In this document: positions 52,822 to 63,312 of the stretch, one piece after another
Numbering within the stretch: the first letter of the stretch is position 1
Layout: the number at the start of each line of letters is the position of its first letter
From: Weissella kandleri
GTDB taxonomy: Bacteria > Bacillota > Bacilli > Lactobacillales > Lactobacillaceae
Reading direction: 5' to 3'
Length of the DNA stretch: 64,000 nt
NCBI RefSeq assembly: GCF_001438705.1
Contig: NZ_JQBP01000001.1
Location: forward strand, 229,220-293,219
Notes under the pieces: model-generated
Databases searched by the model: none
Told to the model about the DNA's origin: nothing
Seen by the model: the letters and a program-made list of their open reading frames with translations, nothing else
Position numbers and translations under genes: made by a program

Positions 52822-53048
52822 GATGGGTTCGAGATGAAATTTATAAAAACAATATTTCACAATAAATAACGGTTTACTAATTTAAAACAAGTAGATGCAC
52901 AAGCAAATATTCCAGACTTAAGACTAGTTCAGGTTGATCATTGATAAATGTCACAAGCAAATTGTGAATAAAATTATTAGTAAGTGAAACCTTTAAGGAG
53001 GCTAGTATCTTCCTATTATAAATATGATATACTTAAGCCGTAAGAGTA

Positions 53049-53062
53049 AGTAAGCGCTTACA
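53049..53062. promoter_or_regulatory. cre-like site (CcpA) in the leader of lplA-pdhABCD
   Basis: AGTAAGCGCTTACA matches the cre consensus at 13 of 14 positions, and its core GTAAGCGCTTAC is a perfect palindrome. It lies 27 bases before the lplA ATG and about 15 bases after a TATACT -10-like element (53028-53033), so CcpA could act as a roadblock. Confidence 0.6.
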
Positions 53063-53089
53063 TAGATGACTGATAAGGAGTTGTTCTAG

Positions 53090-54088
53090 ATGCAGTTTAT
53101 TAAATATTTTGGAAATGATGCATATGAAAATATCGCAATGGATAGTTGGCTACTTTACAATTTGAAGCCGACGGAGCCCGTGTTTGCTTTATGGCAAAAT
53201 AAACGGGCGATTATTGTCGGACAAAATCAAAATACGTTTGGTGAAATTAATCAAGAATACGTGGATACGCATGATGTGCAAGTTGTGCGACGAGTCTCTG
53301 GAGGTGGGGCGGTCTATCATGATTTAGGCAATATCTGCTTTACCTTCTTTGTGCCAGTTGAGCATAGTAGTTCTGTTAATTTTAAACGCTTTGTTCAACC
53401 AATGCAGGATGCGTTGCAATCGATCGGGATTGAAGCGCAAATTACTGGGCGTAATGACCTAGAAGTCGATGGGAAAAAGGTTTCTGGAAATGCGCAGCGC
53501 TATGCCGGTGGATACTTGATGCATCATGGGACATTGCTTTGGGATACGGACGTTGATGCGATGGTGCACGCCTTAAACGTGGCTGATGAAAAATTTATGA
53601 CGAAAGCGGCTAAATCAGTTCGTGCACGGGTGGGAAATATTAAAGATTATGCTCCGCAGACGAAAACTTTAGATAAATTTATCGAGGCCCTAACATACTA
53701 CCTTAGTGATAAAGGTCGCGATGGAGAATTAATCTTAACTGATGTGCAAAAAGCTGGGATTGAATCATGGCGAAAAGACAAGTTTGCGACTTGGGAGTGG
53801 AATTATGGGCAAAGTCCGAAATTTGATTTTCAAAATCATGCTAAATATCAAGGCGGAAGCATTGATGTGTTAGCGAATGTGGAACATGGTTTGATTCAAA
53901 AATTGAATTTTACGGGTGATTTCTTGGGGGTTCGCGATTGGCGGGAGATTGAAAATCGTTTAATCGGGCAGCCGTTTAGTCCACAAACGATTGAAAAGCA
54001 GCTAACACCTGAAGATGTTCAACAATATTTCGGTGACATTACGCAAGCTGAATTAGCGGCACTCTTTACTGGTGACATTGCAGAATAG
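53090..54088 (+). CDS. lplA: Lipoate-protein ligase
   Basis: A 332-residue ligase that activates free lipoate with ATP and attaches it to lipoyl domains such as that of PdhC. Seen are the lipoate-site RRVSGGGAVYHDLGNICFTF (about residues 65-84), the NDLEVDGKKVSGNAQRY motif with the catalytic Lys, and MHHGTLLWDTD. A C-terminal accessory domain completes it. It is the first gene of the pdh operon, 13 bases ahead of pdhA, which suits an organism that scavenges lipoate. A cre-like site lies upstream. GATAAGGAG precedes the ATG. Confidence 0.95.
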   Translation: MQFIKYFGNDAYENIAMDSWLLYNLKPTEPVFALWQNKRAIIVGQNQNTFGEINQEYVDTHDVQVVRRVSGGGAVYHDLGNICFTFFVPVEHSSSVNFKRFVQPMQDALQSIGIEAQITGRNDLEVDGKKVSGNAQRYAGGYLMHHGTLLWDTDVDAMVHALNVADEKFMTKAAKSVRARVGNIKDYAPQTKTLDKFIEALTYYLSDKGRDGELILTDVQKAGIESWRKDKFATWEWNYGQSPKFDFQNHAKYQGGSIDVLANVEHGLIQKLNFTGDFLGVRDWREIENRLIGQPFSPQTIEKQLTPEDVQQYFGDITQAELAALFTGDIAE

Positions 54089-54101
54089 AAAGGAGCCTGG
54101 G

Positions 54102-55238
54102 ATGGCAAATATTACAGAAAAGAATCGACAAATTTTAGATTTTGATTATCAAATTCAAATGCAAGATGAAGCTTTTCCAACTTTGCAGATTTTAAATAAT
54201 GCTGGTGAAGTGGTGGATGCCGAAGCTTTGAAGCGCGCTGAATTGACCGATGAAGATTTAATAGCGATTATGCAACGCATGTTATTGAGTCGGCAATTGG
54301 ACATTCGTTCGACAAAATTGGCCAAACAAGGTCGCTTTGGATTCTTTGCACCAACTGCTGGTCAAGAAGCTTCACAGATGGCATCATCGTATGCGTTTAA
54401 TGATGAAGATTGGTTATTCCCTGGCTACCGTGATATTCCTGAAATTGTGGTTAAAGGTTGGCCCATTTGGAAGGCGATTTTGTGGTCACGTGGACATGCT
54501 AAAGGAAATGAGATGACAACCGAAGATGGACGCCCAGTTAATGCTTGGATGCCCCAAATTATCATCGGTGCTCAATATGTTGAGGCAGCTGGAACAGCTT
54601 TAGGTTTGAAGAAGCGTAAGCAGAATGCAGTGGCATATGCTTATACTGGTGACGGTGGTTCATCGCAAGGTGATTTCTACGAGGGAATTAATTTTGCCTC
54701 AGCATACCATGCCAATGCAGTTTTCTTTGTTCAAAACAATGGTTATGCGATTTCGACACCACGAAAATTACAAACTGCCGCGCAACACTTAGCATCTAAG
54801 GGTTGGGCAGCTGGTTTGCCAAGTTTGGTCGTGGATGGAAACGATCCACTTGCGATGTATCTAGCAAGTAAGGAGGCGCGCGCCTGGGCTGTCGCTGGGA
54901 ATGGTCCAGTGTTAATTGAGACTATGACAAATCGTTTGGAGCCACATTCAACCGCGGGTGATGATCCATTGCGATACCGGAAGCAAGAAGATATTGATGC
55001 TTGGTGGCAAAAAGAGCCATTAATCCGGATGCGTAATTTCATGACAGAAAAAGGCATTTGGGACGAAAATAAGGAACAAGCGTATGTAGACGAAGTTAAT
55101 ACTTTAATTGATGAACAAATTAAGATTGCGGATGCGGTTGAAAAACAAAAAATATCTGATTTCTTAAAGTATACGTTGGAAGTACCTGGTCAAGCAATGC
55201 AAGAGCAAATTGCGCATTTTGAAAGTGAGGGCAAGTAA
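54102..55238 (+). CDS. pdhA: Pyruvate dehydrogenase E1 component, alpha subunit
   Basis: A 378-residue thiamine-diphosphate-dependent subunit that decarboxylates pyruvate together with PdhB. The ThDP/Mg motif [31 protein letters not shown] (about residues 185-215) is complete, as are FPGYRDIP and the phosphorylation-loop region of the E1 alpha fold ([15 protein letters not shown]). The ATG at 54102 follows AAAGGAGCCTGGG; an in-frame start at 54072 lies inside lplA. Spacing of two bases to pdhB points to coupled translation. Confidence 0.96.
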   Translation: MANITEKNRQILDFDYQIQMQDEAFPTLQILNNAGEVVDAEALKRAELTDEDLIAIMQRMLLSRQLDIRSTKLAKQGRFGFFAPTAGQEASQMASSYAFNDEDWLFPGYRDIPEIVVKGWPIWKAILWSRGHAKGNEMTTEDGRPVNAWMPQIIIGAQYVEAAGTALGLKKRKQNAVAYAYTGDGGSSQGDFYEGINFASAYHANAVFFVQNNGYAISTPRKLQTAAQHLASKGWAAGLPSLVVDGNDPLAMYLASKEARAWAVAGNGPVLIETMTNRLEPHSTAGDDPLRYRKQEDIDAWWQKEPLIRMRNFMTEKGIWDENKEQAYVDEVNTLIDEQIKIADAVEKQKISDFLKYTLEVPGQAMQEQIAHFESEGK

Positions 55239-55240
55239 TT

Positions 55241-56221
55241 ATGGCTACAAAAACTTATATCGCAGCAATTCAAGAAGCGTTGGATCTGGCACTTGATCAC
55301 GATGAAAATACTTTGATTTTTGGAGAAGATGTTGGTAAAAATGGTGGAGTATTCCGAGCGACAGATGGTCTGCAAGCTAAATATGGAGAAGAGCGGGTCT
55401 TTAATACCCCTTTGGCTGAATCTGGAATTGGGGGAATGGCGATTGGACTCGCCACACAAAATTACCGGCCGATTATGGAAATTCAATTTTTCGGATTCGT
55501 GTTTGAGGTGATGGATTCTATTGCTGGGCAGATGGCACGGACCCGGTTCCGCTTTAATAATACCAAAGAGATGCCAATTGTTGTGCGGGCGCCATATGGG
55601 GGCGGAACTAAGACCCCTGAAATGCACGCGGATAATTTAGAAGGAATGGTAGCACAAGTGCCCGGAGTGCGGGTTGTAATGCCAGCTAATCCAGCTGATG
55701 CTAAAGGGTTATTATTGAGTTCAGTCGAGTCGAATGATCCAGTCATCTTTTTGGAAAATTTGCATCTCTATCGGTCTTTGAAGGGTGAAGTTCCTGAGGG
55801 TTATTATACGACGCCATTGGATGAGGCAGTGATTACGCGTGAAGGAAAAGATCTTTCCATCATTAGTTATGGAGGCGGTGTGCCCGTTTCGTTAAAGGCC
55901 GCTGAAGAATTAGCTAAGCAAGGAATTGATGCAGAAGTGGTAGATTTAAGGACGGTTTCACCATTAGATTTGAAGACCATTGGTGCTTCAGTGGAAAAGA
56001 CCGGTCGGGTTTTGGTTGTTCAAGAAGCGCAACGCATGGCAGGAGTAGGAGCCACCGTGATGGCTGAAATTGCAGAACGCTTTATTTTAAGCTTGAAAGC
56101 TCCGATTGGGCGAGTTGCGGCGCCTGATTCAATTTATCCATTTGCGCAAGCTGAAAATGATTGGATGGTTAAGGCTGACGACGTTGTGGCTAAAGCACAG
56201 GAGGTTGTAAATTATGACTGA
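55241..56221 (+). CDS. pdhB: Pyruvate dehydrogenase E1 component, beta subunit
   Basis: A 326-residue partner of PdhA. Typical phrases are [36 protein letters not shown] (with the Glu that activates thiamine diphosphate), and the C-terminal transketolase half with [15 protein letters not shown]. Full length. Its stop overlaps the pdhC start by eight bases. Confidence 0.97.
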   Translation: MATKTYIAAIQEALDLALDHDENTLIFGEDVGKNGGVFRATDGLQAKYGEERVFNTPLAESGIGGMAIGLATQNYRPIMEIQFFGFVFEVMDSIAGQMARTRFRFNNTKEMPIVVRAPYGGGTKTPEMHADNLEGMVAQVPGVRVVMPANPADAKGLLLSSVESNDPVIFLENLHLYRSLKGEVPEGYYTTPLDEAVITREGKDLSIISYGGGVPVSLKAAEELAKQGIDAEVVDLRTVSPLDLKTIGASVEKTGRVLVVQEAQRMAGVGATVMAEIAERFILSLKAPIGRVAAPDSIYPFAQAENDWMVKADDVVAKAQEVVNYD

Positions 56222-57527
56222 AATATTTAAGATGCCAGATATCGGTGAAGGGATGGCAGAGGGAGACATCACCAATTGGTTAGTGAAGGTTGGTGACCAT
56301 GTAGCCGTTGATGATTCGGTGGCAGAAGTGCAAAATGATAAGCTCATGCAAGAAATTTTATCGCCATATGAAGGAGTTGTAACGAAGCTTTTTGTAGAGC
56401 CGAATACAACCGTGGCAGTCGGTGACCCTCTGATTGAATTTGATGGGGATGGCAGTGACGATGTTGCAAAAACTGCTCAACCAGCTAAGGCGGAGACCCA
56501 ATCTCAAGCGCATGATCAATCCGTTTCCAAACCAGCTACCCCAACAGCGACTGAAGTGAGGCCCAGTATGCATACGGCCACGAATGGGAATGTGTTGGCA
56601 ATGCCATCCGTACGCCATTATGCAATTGAGCATCAGATTGATTTAAATCAGGTGCCAGCTACAGGACGGCATGGACATATTACATTACAAGATGTTCAAA
56701 ACTTCACCAACGTAGCACCAGAAGCATTAGAAGCGAAACAAGTGATGGACGATTCAGTGACGGCCCCAAAAAAGGCCACTCCAGCATCCGCAACACCGGT
56801 TGAAACGCAGGCGGTCCCAAGTATGAAGGCGGGCAGCCAACCAATGTCTGGTGTGCGCAAAGCAATCGCGCATGCGATGGAAACACAAAATAAAACGATT
56901 CCAACTGTTACGAATTTTGATAGTGTTGAAGTCTCAAATTTAGTTGCTCATCGTCAACAATTTAAGATGGTGGCTAAGGATCATGATATTCATTTGACAT
57001 ATTTGGCTTATGCAGTGAAGGCGATGGCCGCTGTGGGTCAGAAGTTCCCAGAGCTAAATGCTTCCGTGGATATGGACAAGAGCGAGATTGTCTATCATGA
57101 CACCGTCAATATGGGAATTGCGGTGAATGCGCCAGCTGGGCTATACGTACCAGTGATTGCGCATGCAGAAAGTAAGTCCATTATGATGATCGCCAAAGAA
57201 ATTGCTGAATTGGCTAGTGCAGTACGTGAAGGGACTTTGAAACCGGCTCAAATGCAAGGAGCTACCATGACAATCTCTAACTTAGGTTCTGCGCGGGGAA
57301 CTTGGTTTACACCGATTATTAATGGGCATGAGTCCATTATCTTAGGTCTTGGATCGATTGTAAAAGAACCCATCGTCAATCCTGAAGGTGAGTTGGCCAT
57401 TGGTCAGAATATGAAATTATCTTTGAGTTATGACCACCGCTTAATAGATGGAATGTTAGCCCAAGAAGCCTTGAATTACTTAAAGCAATTGTTGGCTGAT
57501 CCGGCCTTTATGTTAATGGAGGTGTAA
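56214..57527 (+). CDS. pdhC: Pyruvate dehydrogenase E2, dihydrolipoamide acetyltransferase
   Basis: A 437-residue core subunit with one N-terminal lipoyl domain (about residues 1-78; the lipoylated Lys is in VQNDKLMQE), an Ala/Pro/Thr-rich linker, a peripheral subunit-binding domain (about 123-160, [15 protein letters not shown]), another linker and the catalytic domain (about 205-437) ending with the active-site [12 protein letters not shown]. Lipoyl domain number varies between species; one is on the low side. An AGGAGG lies inside the end of pdhB. Confidence 0.96.
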   Translation: MTEIFKMPDIGEGMAEGDITNWLVKVGDHVAVDDSVAEVQNDKLMQEILSPYEGVVTKLFVEPNTTVAVGDPLIEFDGDGSDDVAKTAQPAKAETQSQAHDQSVSKPATPTATEVRPSMHTATNGNVLAMPSVRHYAIEHQIDLNQVPATGRHGHITLQDVQNFTNVAPEALEAKQVMDDSVTAPKKATPASATPVETQAVPSMKAGSQPMSGVRKAIAHAMETQNKTIPTVTNFDSVEVSNLVAHRQQFKMVAKDHDIHLTYLAYAVKAMAAVGQKFPELNASVDMDKSEIVYHDTVNMGIAVNAPAGLYVPVIAHAESKSIMMIAKEIAELASAVREGTLKPAQMQGATMTISNLGSARGTWFTPIINGHESIILGLGSIVKEPIVNPEGELAIGQNMKLSLSYDHRLIDGMLAQEALNYLKQLLADPAFMLMEV

Positions 57528-57529
57528 GC

Positions 57530-58936
57530 ATGGTTGTGGGTGCACAAGCAACAGAAGTAGGAACCGTGGTGATTGGTTCAGGACCTGGCGGATATGTCGC
57601 CGCAATTCGGGCGGCCGAACTGGGACAAAAGGTCACGATTATTGAACGTGATGAAATTGGTGGAGTTTGTTTAAATATTGGATGTATCCCTTCCAAAGCT
57701 TTGATTAATGTAGGCCACCATTATCGTAATAGTGTTGAAGAAAATCCTTTTGGTTTAACTACGACGGGAACATTAGATTGGGCCCAGACTCAGGATTGGA
57801 AACAGCATCAAGTGGTTGAAAAGTTAACTAGTGGGGTTGCCATGTTGTTGAAGAAACACCATGTGGATGTCATTAAAGGTGAAGCGAGTTTTAATGATAA
57901 TGAGACCTTAAATGTGGTGCAAGAAGATGGGCACCAATTATTACAATTTGAAAATTGTATTATTGCAACGGGATCACGCCCCGTCGCGATTCCAGGCATC
58001 CCATTTAATGGGCGCATCGTTGATTCAACGGGCGCTCTAAGTTTGCCAGAGGTTCCGCAGCATTTAATCATTATCGGTGGTGGCGTAATTGGCTCAGAGT
58101 TGGGTGGAGCTTATGCGAACCTAGGAGCTGACGTTACGATTGTTGAAGGGTTAGACCATACTTTAAATGGTTTTGATAAAGAAATGACCAAGCCTGTTTT
58201 GGATGATTTCAAAGCTCATGGTGGGCAAGTCTTTACGTCAGCGATGGCTAAATCAGCTGTTCAAACCGATGATGATGTAACTTTAACTTTTGAAGTTGAT
58301 GGTAAAGAACAAACCGTGACGGGTGATTATCTATTGGTATCAGTTGGACGCAAAGCTAATACTGACACTTTGGGCTTAAATAATACGGATATTAAAATTG
58401 GTGATCATGGACTGTTGGCAGTCGATGATAGCATGCAAACTAATGTGCCTCATATATATGCAATTGGTGATATTGTCGCTGGACCAGCATTGGCGCATAA
58501 AGCTAGTTTCGAAGCCAAGGTCGCAGCCGCAGCGATTAGTGGAGCAGCAAATGCGCATGATTTGCACTATTCGTTGCCTGAAGTGGCCTACACGCATTAT
58601 GAGCTAGCAACGACTGGTGAAGATTTGGCGTCAGTTAAAGCTAAGCAATTAGATGTTAAAATGACGAAGTTTCCCTTTGCCGCTAACGGACGGGCCTTAG
58701 CGATGGATGCTGGCGTAGGTTTTGTTCGTTTGATTACTGATAAAGCTACGAACGCCTTATTAGGAGCGCAAATTGTCGGTCCTGGGGCTTCTGATTTAAT
58801 CTCCGAATTGTCATTGGCGATTGAAAATGGCTTAACAACTGAAGATATCTCATTGACAATCCATCCCCACCCAACTTTAGGAGAAGCTTTGATGGACGCA
58901 GCTGAAGTCGCGGATGGCCTTGGAATTCATATTTAG
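57530..58936 (+). CDS. pdhD: Pyruvate dehydrogenase E3, dihydrolipoamide dehydrogenase
   Basis: A 468-residue FAD- and NAD-dependent oxidoreductase that re-oxidises the lipoyl arm of PdhC. The FAD motif GSGPGGYVAAIRAAELG, redox disulfide GGVCLNIGCIPSKAL (two Cys separated by four), NAD motif IIGGGVIGSELGGAYANLG, and the C-terminal active-site HPHPTLGEA are intact. Two bases follow the pdhC stop, so it belongs to the same operon. A terminator closes the operon. Confidence 0.97.
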   Translation: MVVGAQATEVGTVVIGSGPGGYVAAIRAAELGQKVTIIERDEIGGVCLNIGCIPSKALINVGHHYRNSVEENPFGLTTTGTLDWAQTQDWKQHQVVEKLTSGVAMLLKKHHVDVIKGEASFNDNETLNVVQEDGHQLLQFENCIIATGSRPVAIPGIPFNGRIVDSTGALSLPEVPQHLIIIGGGVIGSELGGAYANLGADVTIVEGLDHTLNGFDKEMTKPVLDDFKAHGGQVFTSAMAKSAVQTDDDVTLTFEVDGKEQTVTGDYLLVSVGRKANTDTLGLNNTDIKIGDHGLLAVDDSMQTNVPHIYAIGDIVAGPALAHKASFEAKVAAAAISGAANAHDLHYSLPEVAYTHYELATTGEDLASVKAKQLDVKMTKFPFAANGRALAMDAGVGFVRLITDKATNALLGAQIVGPGASDLISELSLAIENGLTTEDISLTIHPHPTLGEALMDAAEVADGLGIHI

Positions 58937-58972
58937 AAATTGATGGCAGATAAATGATGATATAAAACTATT

Positions 58973-59003
58973 AATACATCCTTATAGATAAGGGTGTATT
59001 TTT
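58973..59003 (+). terminator. Rho-independent terminator of the pdh operon
   Basis: AATACATCCTTAT pairs with ATAAGGGTGTATT (one wobble) around a short loop, followed by a T run. Confidence 0.8.
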
Positions 59004-59196
59004 GTTTTTAGCCTGCAGACAAGAATGATCAGTATTCGATTAGTAAAATGAATTAGATGAACATTTAAATAATGATAACTTTGTGAATGATGACAAGAGA
59101 CTGACTTATAATATGGTAAGATATTTGTAAACGAATACACAATTGAAATAAAATTTTGGATAAGTGTAATACTTGGCATGGATGAAGGAGGAAAAC

Positions 59197-59994
59197 ATGT
59201 CGTTTTTTAAAACTAATGACGGAATTCAAATTCATTATCAATTAGATGGTCCGCATAATGGCACCACCGTGTTACTACTGGGGGGCTATACTAGTAATAT
59301 TGCTACTTGGGCGGAACAGATTGAAGCGTTTAACGCAGCCGGTTATCGCACTTTACGGCTCGATTATCGCAACCATGGCCAAAGTGAACAAGCCGCGCAG
59401 GGACTTCGAATTGCGCGTTTGGCGATGGATGTAGCTGAGCTACTACATCAACTGGATATTACAGCGGTACATGTCATTGGGCATTCAATGGGTGCTAGTG
59501 TGGGGGCATTATATCTATCGCTTTTCGGTAATCAAAAGGTCTTAAGCATAATTACGGAAGATCAATCACCAAAAATGTTAAATGAAGGAGAATGGCAGGC
59601 TGGTCTCAAAGACTCGGATTTGAGTCAATTAGGCAGTTTTGCGGAGCGTTTTCCACATATTAAATTAACGCAAAAGCATTTAAGTGTCGAGATTAAAAGG
59701 GTTTTGGCAGAAAATTACACGCCGTTTGACTTTAAATTAACGCATCCGTTATTGGTGGATGGGATTGCGCAAGATTGGCGCGATGTTTTGCCGGCCGAAC
59801 ATCGACCGCATTTATTTATGTCGGGGGATGCGTCACCGTTGTATCCGGCTAATTACCCAGAAGTTGCGTTAAAATTACAAGGGAATGCGCAATCCCAGAC
59901 CTATCATTTTGAGGGAGTGGGGCACGTGCCACATCTCGAATCAGCAGATGAATTTAATCAGGTCGCTTTAGCGTTTTTTGACCAAATTAATTAA
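59197..59994 (+). CDS. Alpha/beta hydrolase
   Basis: A 265-residue alpha/beta-hydrolase-fold enzyme. The nucleophile elbow is GHSMGASVG (Ser near residue 98), the oxyanion region GGYTSNIATW, and the catalytic His is in GVGHVPHLES near the C-terminus; Asp of the triad is probably in the segment LFMSGDASPLYP. It resembles 3-oxoadipate enol-lactonase-like and haloperoxidase-like hydrolases. Substrate unknown. The ATG at 59197 has AAGGAGG upstream; an ATG eight codons before lacks this. It stands as a single gene. Confidence 0.88.
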   Translation: MSFFKTNDGIQIHYQLDGPHNGTTVLLLGGYTSNIATWAEQIEAFNAAGYRTLRLDYRNHGQSEQAAQGLRIARLAMDVAELLHQLDITAVHVIGHSMGASVGALYLSLFGNQKVLSIITEDQSPKMLNEGEWQAGLKDSDLSQLGSFAERFPHIKLTQKHLSVEIKRVLAENYTPFDFKLTHPLLVDGIAQDWRDVLPAEHRPHLFMSGDASPLYPANYPEVALKLQGNAQSQTYHFEGVGHVPHLESADEFNQVALAFFDQIN

Positions 59995-60330
59995 AAATTC
60001 GGCTAGAGTATAACATATTAAGCAAAATCAGCTTGTTTATTAATATATAAGCGTGATATTGTAAATAATATGAATATTTTTATTTTTGGTAATATTCATT
60101 TGATAAACTGTGTTAAAGATTATAGATGCAATTTTAAAATAATGTATATCTATTTATTTTTATAATAAATAGATATTATGATGGTGACCATATAATTAGG
60201 TTGCGTTAACCATATAGAAATATGCTGGTTGATTTTGATAATGTTATGCTTGTTTGTGCATTATTTAGGCATCGTTAAATTAATGCAAATTACCCAAAAA
60301 GAAGCAAGTATACATAAGGAGTGATGATTA
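59995..60330. other. AT-rich intergenic region before the wall-polymer locus
   Basis: About 336 bases without a gene. It holds the hairpin at 60146-60176 and presumably the promoter of the glycosyltransferase/TagF gene; TTGATT near 60229 followed by TTATGCT is the best, weak, promoter candidate. No terminator with a good T run was found for the hydrolase gene. Confidence 0.4.
60146..60176. repeat. 31-base AT-rich hairpin with 13-bp perfect stem
   Basis: ATATCTATTTATT and AATAAATAGATAT are perfect inverted copies separated by five bases (TTTAT). It has no adjacent T run and so is not a classical terminator. It might be an operator or an mRNA leader structure. Confidence 0.5.
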
Positions 60331-63297
60331 ATGAAGGTAATAAAATTCGATAACTTAGGCTTTGAAGTAGCGGGTGATGGAGTTGAAAAAGTGACCGATA
60401 TTTATGTGGGCCCAGAAGATGGTAGTGAATATTATGCGATAATGGTTGATCGAAATGATTCAGGCCATTTAGTTGTTTCTGAAGAGGCAATTAATTCAAC
60501 TTTTAATCAACATAACTTACCACGAGGTTCATATGGCTATTTCGCTAAAACGGAGTTTGGAATGATCAGGCTAGATAGCGATACTGTTAATACAGTGTTA
60601 ATCTCAACAAAAACTAAAAATCAAAAGTCATTGTTTAAACCTAAGCAAGGTTATTTTAAAACCTTTTATCCAAAATTAAACTTACAAGATTTTGCCGTTT
60701 CTGTAGTGATGGCAGTACACAATGCAGAACCATATTTACAAGAAGCAATTGATAGTTTGGTTGCTCAAACAATTGGGTTTGATAAAATTCAGCTCATTAT
60801 GGTAGATGATGGTAGTACTGATCGTTCCGGAAGCATCGCGCAAAAGAATGCCGAACGTTACCCTAATAATATTAAGTACATTGCGTTACCCGAGTCAAAA
60901 GGGGTTTCTGTAGCACGTAATACAGGCCTGGACTATATCCAAGGTGCTACAGTTAATTTTATGGATTCAGATGATGTTTTACATCCTCGTTTATTGGAAA
61001 ACTCCTACAATTTATTTTATCAACATCGTGATGAAGTCGATGTGATTGGATTTCCAATTAAGTTTTTCGGTAATATAAATCGTGATCATCCCCTCAACTA
61101 TAAATTTAAAGAGCAAAAAGTTGTTTCTTTATTAGATGAACATTATAATTTCGTGCAATTGTCTAGTTCAACAGCATTGGTTCAAGCTGAATATTTTAAA
61201 AGTGGTTATCGGTTTAAAGAAGATGTCGTAGTTGGTGAAGATTTCTTATTAATGAATCGAATTATCAAACATAAAATGACCTTGGGCGTTATATCGGGGA
61301 CGCCTTATTACTATCGCAAGCATGGCTCAAGTACATTGGATACAATTACAGATCATAAAGAAAATTATTTAGATAGGGTTAAAAATTTGCATTCTGTTTT
61401 AGATGATGCGCAAAATTTCTTTGGCTATATTCCAAGATATTTTCAATTTGCGGTAATGTACGATATTTTTTGGTTGGTTTCTAGCACAGATCTTAATCAA
61501 GAATTATTGAATGATAAGGAGCAAAATAAATATTTAACGTGGATTGATCAACTTTTTGATCGTGTTGATTATGATGTTCTTAATAGTAATCGCAATGGAA
61601 GTTATTGGTTAATTAATTATTATTTACAAAAGAAAGCTGAGCGGCAAGGCCGTGAAAATTTGAAGTTAGGTAGTCATTTAAATGATACAGTGAACTTGTA
61701 TAAAGAAAAAGATATTATTACGAATATTGATGGCGTTGACGACCGTTCAGATGGTGTAGTGATCTGGGGGCATTTGCTAATCCCAGAAATGGTTGCTAAT
61801 AAATTAACGGCACGATTATTTATTGGTGATCACCCATTTGAAGGTACCTTTAAAACAGCAGTTAATTTGAGTCGTAAAACGCTGGGTTCGGAATATTTAC
61901 ATGCTGCGTATTTTGAATTTAAATTGCAAGAAGATGAAATTATTTTAAACGAGAAGATTGCGTTGGAAGTTACCGTCGATGGAAATGTTATTTATCCGCG
62001 TATGAACTATGGTAAATTCTTACCAGGGATTCCTGATGACATCTTTGGTTTAGCTCATGTTAATGAAGATTTAGACCTTGTTTATCAAAAAAATGCACTT
62101 CAATTCAGTAACCAAAAAGATTTTAACCAGTTGAAATTGGATAATAAACTGGTGGTGCTAGATAGTGAACTACTGTCTTTGTATAAACAATTTGCTGGCG
62201 GTACGAAACCAATTTGGGTCTTCCAAGACCGTTTAGATTTGGCGGATGATAATGCGAAAGTAATGTATGAGTATGTATTAAAAAATCATCCAGAAATTGA
62301 TGCTTACTTTATCATTAATGAAGATTCGAAAAGTGTGCCGATGTTACAAAAATTAGGGGGACATGTTGTTTACGCTGATACTTATGAACATTATGCGGTG
62401 GCATTAGCAGCGGATATCTTAATTTCATCGGCGGGAGAAGATGCCGTTTTCCGTTTTTTGCCTCAAAAGTTAACCAAGTTTTATATGTTGGCTAAATTTA
62501 AATTTGTCTTTTTGCAACATGGATTGTCATTAGGAGTTGATTTAACAACGTGGTTAGCGAAGACAAATAAAAACATCCAGATGTTTGTCTTATCTTCACG
62601 CCAAGAGTTCTTGTTGAACGGACGTGATATTAAAGATAATTTACTATATCCAAAAGAAGTTTTCCAATTAACCGGTTTCGCGCGGCATGATTTATTAACT
62701 GAAGCAGCCACAACTAAGCATGCTGAGAAAACAATTTTGTTCGCACCGACTTGGCGTAAATATTTAGTTTTGCCTAATCATGAATATGACGAACATTTTG
62801 TTGAATCGCAGTATTATCAACAAATTGAAGCTTTGTTAAATAATGAAGCGTTAAAAAATGCCTTAACACAGGCTAATGTTAAACTTAAGTTCTTACCACA
62901 TCCATCCATGCGTCAGCAAAACGCAGACTATCACGTCGATGGACCTGTTGAAATCATTGAAGATAATTACTCTAAGGCGCTGTCAGAGGCGGATATGATG
63001 ATAACTGATTTATCAAGTGTTAGCTATGATTTTTCTTACTTAAAACGACCAATTTATTATTGGGATTTGGAGTTTGATGTTAAAAAACACAGTATGGATA
63101 ATGCTGATTTAAATACTCGTCGCCTATTCGGTCCTGTTGTTAAAAGCAATGATGAATTAGTAAAGATTTTAATTGCATGTATTAAGCATAATAAGTTCAA
63201 GATGGATCCAAAATATATAAAACGTGTAGACGACGTTTTTAAATATAATGATAGCAAGAATCGAGAGCGAATTTTTAATGCTATTACTAGACTATAG
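60331..63297 (+). CDS. Fused family 2 glycosyltransferase and CDP-glycerol glycerophosphotransferase (TagF-like)
   Basis: A 988-residue bifunctional wall-polymer enzyme. Residues 1-118 have no recognised domain. A GT-A family 2 glycosyltransferase follows (about 123-330; VSVVMAVHNAEPYLQ, MVDDGSTD, MDSDD at about 211). A beta-rich middle region (about 460-600) resembles the stalk of TarS-like enzymes. The last 360 residues are TagF-like (LQHG at about 728, FAPTWRKYL near 803-811, TDLSSVSYDFSYL near 890). It probably builds and glycosylates a poly(glycerol phosphate) chain at the membrane. An LCP gene downstream supports teichoic acid export or attachment. AAGGAG precedes the ATG. Confidence 0.88.
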   Translation: MKVIKFDNLGFEVAGDGVEKVTDIYVGPEDGSEYYAIMVDRNDSGHLVVSEEAINSTFNQHNLPRGSYGYFAKTEFGMIRLDSDTVNTVLISTKTKNQKSLFKPKQGYFKTFYPKLNLQDFAVSVVMAVHNAEPYLQEAIDSLVAQTIGFDKIQLIMVDDGSTDRSGSIAQKNAERYPNNIKYIALPESKGVSVARNTGLDYIQGATVNFMDSDDVLHPRLLENSYNLFYQHRDEVDVIGFPIKFFGNINRDHPLNYKFKEQKVVSLLDEHYNFVQLSSSTALVQAEYFKSGYRFKEDVVVGEDFLLMNRIIKHKMTLGVISGTPYYYRKHGSSTLDTITDHKENYLDRVKNLHSVLDDAQNFFGYIPRYFQFAVMYDIFWLVSSTDLNQELLNDKEQNKYLTWIDQLFDRVDYDVLNSNRNGSYWLINYYLQKKAERQGRENLKLGSHLNDTVNLYKEKDIITNIDGVDDRSDGVVIWGHLLIPEMVANKLTARLFIGDHPFEGTFKTAVNLSRKTLGSEYLHAAYFEFKLQEDEIILNEKIALEVTVDGNVIYPRMNYGKFLPGIPDDIFGLAHVNEDLDLVYQKNALQFSNQKDFNQLKLDNKLVVLDSELLSLYKQFAGGTKPIWVFQDRLDLADDNAKVMYEYVLKNHPEIDAYFIINEDSKSVPMLQKLGGHVVYADTYEHYAVALAADILISSAGEDAVFRFLPQKLTKFYMLAKFKFVFLQHGLSLGVDLTTWLAKTNKNIQMFVLSSRQEFLLNGRDIKDNLLYPKEVFQLTGFARHDLLTEAATTKHAEKTILFAPTWRKYLVLPNHEYDEHFVESQYYQQIEALLNNEALKNALTQANVKLKFLPHPSMRQQNADYHVDGPVEIIEDNYSKALSEADMMITDLSSVSYDFSYLKRPIYYWDLEFDVKKHSMDNADLNTRRLFGPVVKSNDELVKILIACIKHNKFKMDPKYIKRVDDVFKYNDSKNRERIFNAITRL

Positions 63298-63312
63298 GTG
63301 GAGAAGCGAAAT

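Noticed and set aside
52822-53027. Gene remnant in the gap between the HAD phosphatase and lplA
   Set aside because: The sequence is AT-rich with short frames only; no segment reads convincingly as protein.
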